Shown: piece after piece, positions 7,157 through 11,074 of the stretch
Layout: each line of letters opens with the position of its first letter
How positions within the stretch are numbered: position 1 is the stretch's first letter
DNA from: Thalassiosira profunda
Lineage: Eukaryota > Bacillariophyta > Thalassiosirophyceae > Thalassiosirales > Thalassiosiraceae
Reading direction: 5' to 3'
Assembly: GCA_036939355.1 (NCBI GenBank)
Contig: JALLAP010000672.1
Coordinates: 1 to 11,074 of the forward strand
Length of the DNA: 11,074 nt
The notes under the pieces: model-generated
Told to the model about the DNA's origin: nothing
The model's database searches: none
What the model saw: the letters and a program-made list of their open reading frames with translations, nothing else
Made by a program: the position numbers and the translations under genes

Positions 7157-7921
7157 ATGTCCTCCTCCCCAAAGACGAACCGCAGCGGGCTCGTCCGCGC
7201 TAAGGAGGACGTCCAGCCCAACAACTCCACCGACCGCACGGCCCCCACGCGGCCGCGTCGACGCGCGGCTGACGCCGCGCGTCGCGCCCAGACGTCGGCC
7301 AAAAGCGGGAGCAAGAACGGCGGTGGCCCGGGCAGTCGAGGCGGCAAGCGCAGCAAGGACGACAGCAAGCGCGCGAGCAAGGCGGTGAAGAAGGCGAAGA
7401 GGAAGACGAAGAGCCGCTCCGCGAGGCTGCGGCTCGGCGGCAACCGCCCTCCCGCCAAGAAGAACTCGAAGGGCCAGTACGCCGGGAAGGTCACCGCCGG
7501 CAAGAACAGCTACAAGAACAAGCCCAACGGGGCCCGGGCGCAGAACGACGCCAAGAGGGCCGCCGGGCGGCAGCTGCCCCAAGTGATCGCGAGGATGTGT
7601 GCCATGGAGGAGTGGCGCGAGAAGATGCGGTTCAAGCGCAAGGGCGGCTTCAGGGTCAAGAACTTCGCGTATTGCGCGGTGGGGATGTGCATCCGGTGCG
7701 GTTGGTTCGAGGGCCAGGATCTGACTCCCGACGGGTACGTGAGCGGGACCGCGACGTGCTGGTCCTATGTCAAGCAGGTCCTCAGCAAGTCGGGGTTCAC
7801 CTGCGACATCGATTTCCGCAAGGTCGAGTACAGCGACGATCTGACGATCACCTTCACCCACAAGGACTTCCTCGAGGGCGAGGATGACAAGATTGCCCTC
7901 ATTGTCCGCAAGAAGAACTGA
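7157..7921 (+). CDS. Lysine/arginine-rich orphan protein, 254 aa
   Basis: The frame runs from ATG 7157 to TGA 7919-7921 in one exon. Residues about 30-135 are dominated by Lys, Arg, Ser and Gly ('KRASKAVKKAKRKTKSRSAR'), with several potential nuclear localisation signals, so binding to nucleic acid or a nucleolar location is plausible. Residues about 137-254 look like a folded alpha/beta domain. It holds five cysteines (C173, C178, C181, C201, C216), a 'MCIRCGWFEGQDLTPDG' loop, a helix 'WSYVKQVLSKSG' and strands 'CDIDFRKVEYSD' and 'LTITFTHKDF'. C178 and C181 form one CxxC, but the spacing of the rest matches no zinc finger I know. I do not recognise the family. Codons are strongly G/C-ending. 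The strong acceptor-like tract ending one base before the ATG suggests a spliced 5' leader. Confidence 0.75.
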   Translation: MSSSPKTNRSGLVRAKEDVQPNNSTDRTAPTRPRRRAADAARRAQTSAKSGSKNGGGPGSRGGKRSKDDSKRASKAVKKAKRKTKSRSARLRLGGNRPPAKKNSKGQYAGKVTAGKNSYKNKPNGARAQNDAKRAAGRQLPQVIARMCAMEEWREKMRFKRKGGFRVKNFAYCAVGMCIRCGWFEGQDLTPDGYVSGTATCWSYVKQVLSKSGFTCDIDFRKVEYSDDLTITFTHKDFLEGEDDKIALIVRKKN

Positions 7922-8212
7922 GGGTCTCCCTCTTCGTTCGGGCGAGCGTGGTTTGGAGCCACGCTCTCTCTCTCTTGCGTTGTTTGAGGTTGTTTGTTGT
8001 TTAGCGTTACGATACTGCTTGCATAATTTAGATGTCTTTACAAAAGAAGTTGTACTCATGTAGCTAGAACTGCGGTGAAACATCGTACATAGAGAAAGTG
8101 CCACCATCATCATTCCATACCCCTAATTGCAATCTTTTCCAAGCCGGGGCCGCGCGTGTAACCTCTCCCCCTCACGTCCCGCGCCGCCACGTCCCAGTCC
8201 ACCCAGCCGTCC
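7922..8212. other. Intergenic spacer between the two orphan genes
   Basis: A 291-bp spacer whose T-rich part (about 7980-8045, GTTTGTTGTTTAG and following) fits the 3' UTR of the upstream gene. The following 110 bp should carry the promoter and leader of the 767-aa gene. No defined motif was found. Confidence 0.4.
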
Positions 8213-10516
8213 ATGGCGTCCGCCCAGCTGAGGATGGCGCGGAGGGGGGGGCGCCGGAGCCCCCTGCCGCAGGCTCCCGAGGTCGACGCCGTTGAATATG
8301 AATATGATGAGCTTTGGTCGGACGCGGAGGAGGCCGATAAAATGTCCGACGGAGAAGAGGAGGGATTCAAGCGTGCCGTGATGGCATCGCTCTCGAAAGC
8401 CGGCAGCGGGATCCCCTTCACGAAGGAGCACCTCCGCAATCCCACGCAAGAAAATAGCAAGGTGCACCAATCCGCGAGGAAGTTGCTGGATGCAGCCTTG
8501 GCCGAGCCCCTGGTCAATCGCAATGAATTGCTCATGCCGGGCGCTTCGATCGGACGGAAATTGAACATGCGTTTCCTTAGCATGGGAAACTGCATTCACG
8601 GCGGAACGTACCATCTCAGCAATGGCAAAGATGGAAGATCCGTGCACATGCAGAACCGCAAAGAAGATCCCAAGTATAAAGATGTGGAGGGGACGGTGGC
8701 ATTCAACCATTCCATGGCATCCAGCGAGGCATTGGACATCATTGACCAAACTTTTGTGCAGCTGAAGGAGTTGGACGGCGTGAAAATGGAGGAGGTGGAC
8801 CTGCGGGAGATGGACATCTCCCAAGCCGCTCAATCGGAGAAGGAGGAGGGCAACCTTGCCTTCATTCCCCGAGCGGTTATTCATTCCATGAAATCAGATG
8901 TGGATGATGTGATCGGGGGAGCCGACCGGGCGCAGGGCGTGTACAACGCCTTCATGCTGAACTGCATCGAGACGGCGCAGGCGGAGTTGTACGCAAGGAG
9001 GGAGGTGCCAGGAGTGTCCAGCCCCGAAGCGCTAGCCGCCCGGCAGGACGAGCACCTCCATTTCAACGGGATGCCTTGGGTTACGGACGCCGACCGGTTG
9101 GCCAACACAGAGCTGCTGGATCTGTTCAAGAAGTTGGAGGAATATTTCAGTGCCGATTGGCTCAAGGAGCACGATTTTACGGATCTATCGTCTCTGGAAG
9201 TGCAGAGGGAGCCATTGGCAACGGAGGACGAGGGAGATTCGGCGCCGGGCGAAGATGTTGTCGTGACGTTCAAGGACGGATCAATCTTGGTGGTGGATTC
9301 GAGTTGGGCTCCGAAGCTCGGCCACCCTGATGTTGCTGCAACCGTGTTGTTTTATGACAATGTGGTCTTCAATGTGCCGGACTCGAAGGGAGAGGAGCTG
9401 TGGAGAGACACTTTTACCGACGAATGTGAACCAATCAAGGGGGATCTGTACAACTCGAAGGATGGGTTCACTGCTCCTCAGCGCGAAAGGGCTCGATTGA
9501 TTCGCCGCTTGCGCCTTCGCCGTTTGAAAGCCAGGGGAGGCATTGGGATCTTCGACGTCTGCAACGAGGCATACCGGGACGTGCGCTACAACTTCTTGGA
9601 TGAGCTGGAGAAGGAGGGCTTCGGAAAGCATCCAATCTTCCAATTCCTCAACTGCAGTTTCTACTGCATGGAGAAGGACGGAGTGAAGACGTTGGCCCTT
9701 GTGCACGATCCTCCCTGCACCATGTTGCAATCCTCCACCGAGCGCCGCATCAAATGGCACGAGTTGAAGAGTCAGGCGTACGCTGCCCAGACGAACCATT
9801 TTATTCAGGGGTTTGTGCGGAATTTGGGCAACGCGGGCAACGACAAGGCCATCGAAACGAACCAGCGCGTGATGCAGAACTGCCTGATGGCTTTCTGCGC
9901 CAGGGTGTACATTCTGTGCAACCTCCACTGCCATTCGCTGGTTGCGTCTCTTGTCGGAAAGAACTTTCTCGACGGGCACCGCAACGTGTTTGCAGAAGGC
10001 TACCACGATCTCAGGGCGTCTGGACGCGGCAGGAATCTGAGGGAGCAGCTACGGAAGGGCAGGGTGGTTCGCGGTGAGCAGGAGAAGGACGCCACCAAAC
10101 CGAACAAGTGGATCCACCACAACATCATGTTCTTGATGCTGCGTCACTCATTCAACAAACTTGAGGTGGGTGACATTGTCGATCGGGCTCTGGAGTTCGT
10201 CACGGACCGACAGAGCGAGATGAGGGGAGACACAGACAACCGAAAGGATCGCATTGCGTGTTTTGTCGATGAATGTGTGGAGGACGACGGGCTGAAGCAA
10301 TTGATCTGGGGGAAATTCAATGCAATGATAGCATCAGAAGACGGCGAAAAGAACCAGGGTCTGAAGAGAAAGAAAGAGGACGAGGAAGAAGAGAAGCTCA
10401 AATCGGCTTCGGCGAGGTTCAGTGCTTTTGCTGCTAGGGCCGGTCCGCCGGCCGGTAGCCCCATCGAAAGTTCTTCAGATGAATCTGAACCCGAAGAAGG
10501 GAAGAAGAGTGGATAA
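8213..10516 (+). CDS. Large orphan protein, 767 aa, intronless, acidic ends
   Basis: A continuous frame from ATG 8213 to TAA 10514-10516. The N-terminus is Arg-rich (first 16 residues) and then acidic ('YEYDELWSDAEEADKMSDGEEE'-like region, about 28-50). The middle is ordinary mixed sequence with no membrane segment or signal peptide. It includes 'LNMRFLSMGNCIHGGTYHL', an Arg cluster 'RERARLIRRLRLRRLKARGG', and a Cys-containing stretch around 'QNCLMAFCARVYILCNLHC'. The tail (about 728-767) has 'KRKKEDEEEEK' and an acidic Ser/Glu end ('SSSDESEPEEGKK'), like many nuclear proteins. I find no catalytic motif of known polymerases, helicases, nucleases or transposases. A nuclear role is inferred only from the tail. 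A second ATG eight codons in is an alternative start. The stop lies only 23 bp before the duplicated membrane segment at 10540. Confidence 0.8.
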   Translation: MASAQLRMARRGGRRSPLPQAPEVDAVEYEYDELWSDAEEADKMSDGEEEGFKRAVMASLSKAGSGIPFTKEHLRNPTQENSKVHQSARKLLDAALAEPLVNRNELLMPGASIGRKLNMRFLSMGNCIHGGTYHLSNGKDGRSVHMQNRKEDPKYKDVEGTVAFNHSMASSEALDIIDQTFVQLKELDGVKMEEVDLREMDISQAAQSEKEEGNLAFIPRAVIHSMKSDVDDVIGGADRAQGVYNAFMLNCIETAQAELYARREVPGVSSPEALAARQDEHLHFNGMPWVTDADRLANTELLDLFKKLEEYFSADWLKEHDFTDLSSLEVQREPLATEDEGDSAPGEDVVVTFKDGSILVVDSSWAPKLGHPDVAATVLFYDNVVFNVPDSKGEELWRDTFTDECEPIKGDLYNSKDGFTAPQRERARLIRRLRLRRLKARGGIGIFDVCNEAYRDVRYNFLDELEKEGFGKHPIFQFLNCSFYCMEKDGVKTLALVHDPPCTMLQSSTERRIKWHELKSQAYAAQTNHFIQGFVRNLGNAGNDKAIETNQRVMQNCLMAFCARVYILCNLHCHSLVASLVGKNFLDGHRNVFAEGYHDLRASGRGRNLREQLRKGRVVRGEQEKDATKPNKWIHHNIMFLMLRHSFNKLEVGDIVDRALEFVTDRQSEMRGDTDNRKDRIACFVDECVEDDGLKQLIWGKFNAMIASEDGEKNQGLKRKKEDEEEEKLKSASARFSAFAARAGPPAGSPIESSSDESEPEEGKKSG

Positions 10517-10539
10517 CACCTAGGTTGTTGCATTTACGC

Positions 10540-10692
10540 GCGCCTTCGTTGAAAGTGCTGGTGGTGTTAGCGATTGGGTTTGCCGTTGGAAGGCTGTCGT
10601 TGTATATGGATCTATTTCCCTATCGGGTGATGCTTGTGCGTACGGGCAGAGATGATGCCAGAGGAGAGATGAATGGAGTGTTGGAAGGGTAG
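10540..10692 (+). pseudogene. Partial paralogous copy of the membrane LRR gene's C-terminal segment
   Basis: Codons from 10540 to 10647 match 6513-6620 of the membrane LRR gene without gaps: 92 of 108 bases are identical by my count. The encoded segment 'APSLKVLVVLAIGFAVGRLS' followed by 'LYMDLFPYRVMLVRTG' differs by three conservative changes (F to L, M to L, L to V). Thirteen of 16 base differences are silent. The frame then runs on with 'RDDARGEMNGVLEG' to TAG 10690-10692. No copy of the upstream 300 residues precedes it, because the 767-aa gene ends at 10516. It may be a truncated duplicate, a terminal exon of a rearranged gene, or an alternative 3' exon. AG at 10522-10523 is a possible acceptor. 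I label it pseudogene for want of a start, but past protein-level selection is clear. Confidence 0.6.
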
Positions 10693-10938
10693 GTGCGCAT
10701 ACACAATGAAAGATAAAGTGGGCCACGTTGCAACCGAAGTATTAAATGCATGAGATTATCCGATTCCCCACTATTAGAATGAACTCCGCTTCGACAAATA
10801 CAACGAGCATTTCCTTTCTTTCCCCATTTCCTTCCTCACTTTCACAGCTGTACCTCCGGCCAATTTGCAATTCCCTTCCGGCTCTGGCTGCTCACTCACA
10901 ATTCCATCCCCGAACAGATACTCCCCTAACCTTCGTCT
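10693..10938. other. Convergent spacer before the right-edge minus-strand gene
   Basis: A 246-bp spacer, pyrimidine-rich on the plus strand from about 10815. It should hold the 3' UTR of the minus-strand gene that begins beyond the window. I see no repeat, RNA gene or clear signal. Confidence 0.35.
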
Positions 10939-11074
10939 TTACTCCTCGCCGCCATCATCATCCTTTGCAGCCCGGTCCTTCGCGTCCTTGACCATCGCGC
11001 AAGTCATCAAGGTGCTCAGCGCCCAGAACGTCATGGCCGAGATGGCGCACTTGGCCCCCGTTCCCCACGCGCAC
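10939..11074 (-). CDS. C-terminus of a membrane protein (partial, enters from the right edge)
   Basis: Reading leftward from the window edge, one minus-strand frame stays open for 44 codons to TAA at 10941-10939. It reads 'CAWGTGAKCAISAMTFWALS', then 'TLMTCAMVKDAKDRAAKDDD' and GGEE. The hydrophobic run of about 20 residues (AISAMTFWALSTLMTCAMV) fits a final transmembrane helix, followed by a short charged acidic cytosolic-type tail. The other two minus-strand frames give either a quick stop or charge-poor sequence, and third positions in this frame are G/C-rich. The start and most of the protein lie outside the window, so I cannot name a family. Confidence 0.65.
   Translation of the reverse strand, partial: CAWGTGAKCAISAMTFWALSTLMTCAMVKDAKDRAAKDDDGGEE

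Noticed and set aside
6893..8113. 406-aa and 339-aa minus-strand open frames over the 6484-8113 region
   Set aside because: Both are low-complexity (Ala/Arg/Gly/Leu) and run antisense to the 254-aa gene, whose plus-strand frame has a structured C-terminal domain and better codon use.
8123..8884. 253-aa minus-strand open frame
   Set aside because: It is antisense to the 767-aa gene, with no start context or domain.

Overview
The window looks like nuclear DNA of a photosynthetic stramenopile, most probably a diatom, and possibly a centric of the Thalassiosira kind. Three signs support this. The gene entering at base 1 starts with a signal peptide that runs into an AAFAPAP motif, the classic diatom plastid-import signature (ASAFAP type, Phe at +1). 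The leucine-rich-repeat protein at 553-1926 ends in the 'wdLk.LP.LidWF.rA ... rKLs.iYqFIR.MPEL' module, which I recall from large diatom LRR families. The introns are short (about 70-150 nt), GT-AG, with pyrimidine-rich acceptors. I see no bacterial operon features, tRNA, rRNA or CRISPR.

Layout: (1) <1-77, minus, the 5' end of a plastid-targeted protein; (2) 78-552, a shared divergent promoter; (3) 553-1926, plus, a single-exon LRR protein; (4) 1927-2422, a convergent 3' spacer holding an unexplained protein-like open frame on the minus strand (2059-2280); (5) 5063-2423, minus, a four-exon gene for a tyrosine-recombinase (phage-integrase fold) protein of about 803 aa with an apparent plastid-targeting presequence; (6) 5064-5612, a second divergent spacer with strong splice-like signals; (7) 5613-6656 or, with further exons, to about 6896, plus, a membrane-anchored LRR-like protein; (8) 7157-7921, plus, a lysine/arginine-rich 254-aa orphan; (9) 8213-10516, plus, a 767-aa orphan; (10) 10540-10692, a diverged partial copy of the C-terminal membrane segment of gene 7; (11) 10939->11074, minus, the C-terminus of a membrane protein.

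The most interesting item is the recombinase. Its catalytic residues look intact (R, K, HxxR, H, Y, with the usual 9-residue H-to-Y spacing), and its N-terminus reads as a bipartite plastid presequence. A nucleus-encoded site-specific recombinase for the plastid (DNA resolution, plasmid or inverted-repeat handling) would be unusual, but the targeting and function are inference. Its reading frame is best restored by a 19-nt micro-exon. The second strongest signal is the duplicated membrane segment, where 13 of 16 base differences are synonymous, so the copy was kept as protein after duplication.

The genes do not form an obvious pathway. They are monocistronic eukaryotic genes in divergent and convergent pairs. 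Intergenic GC-rich stretches carry long antisense open frames that I treat as shadows.
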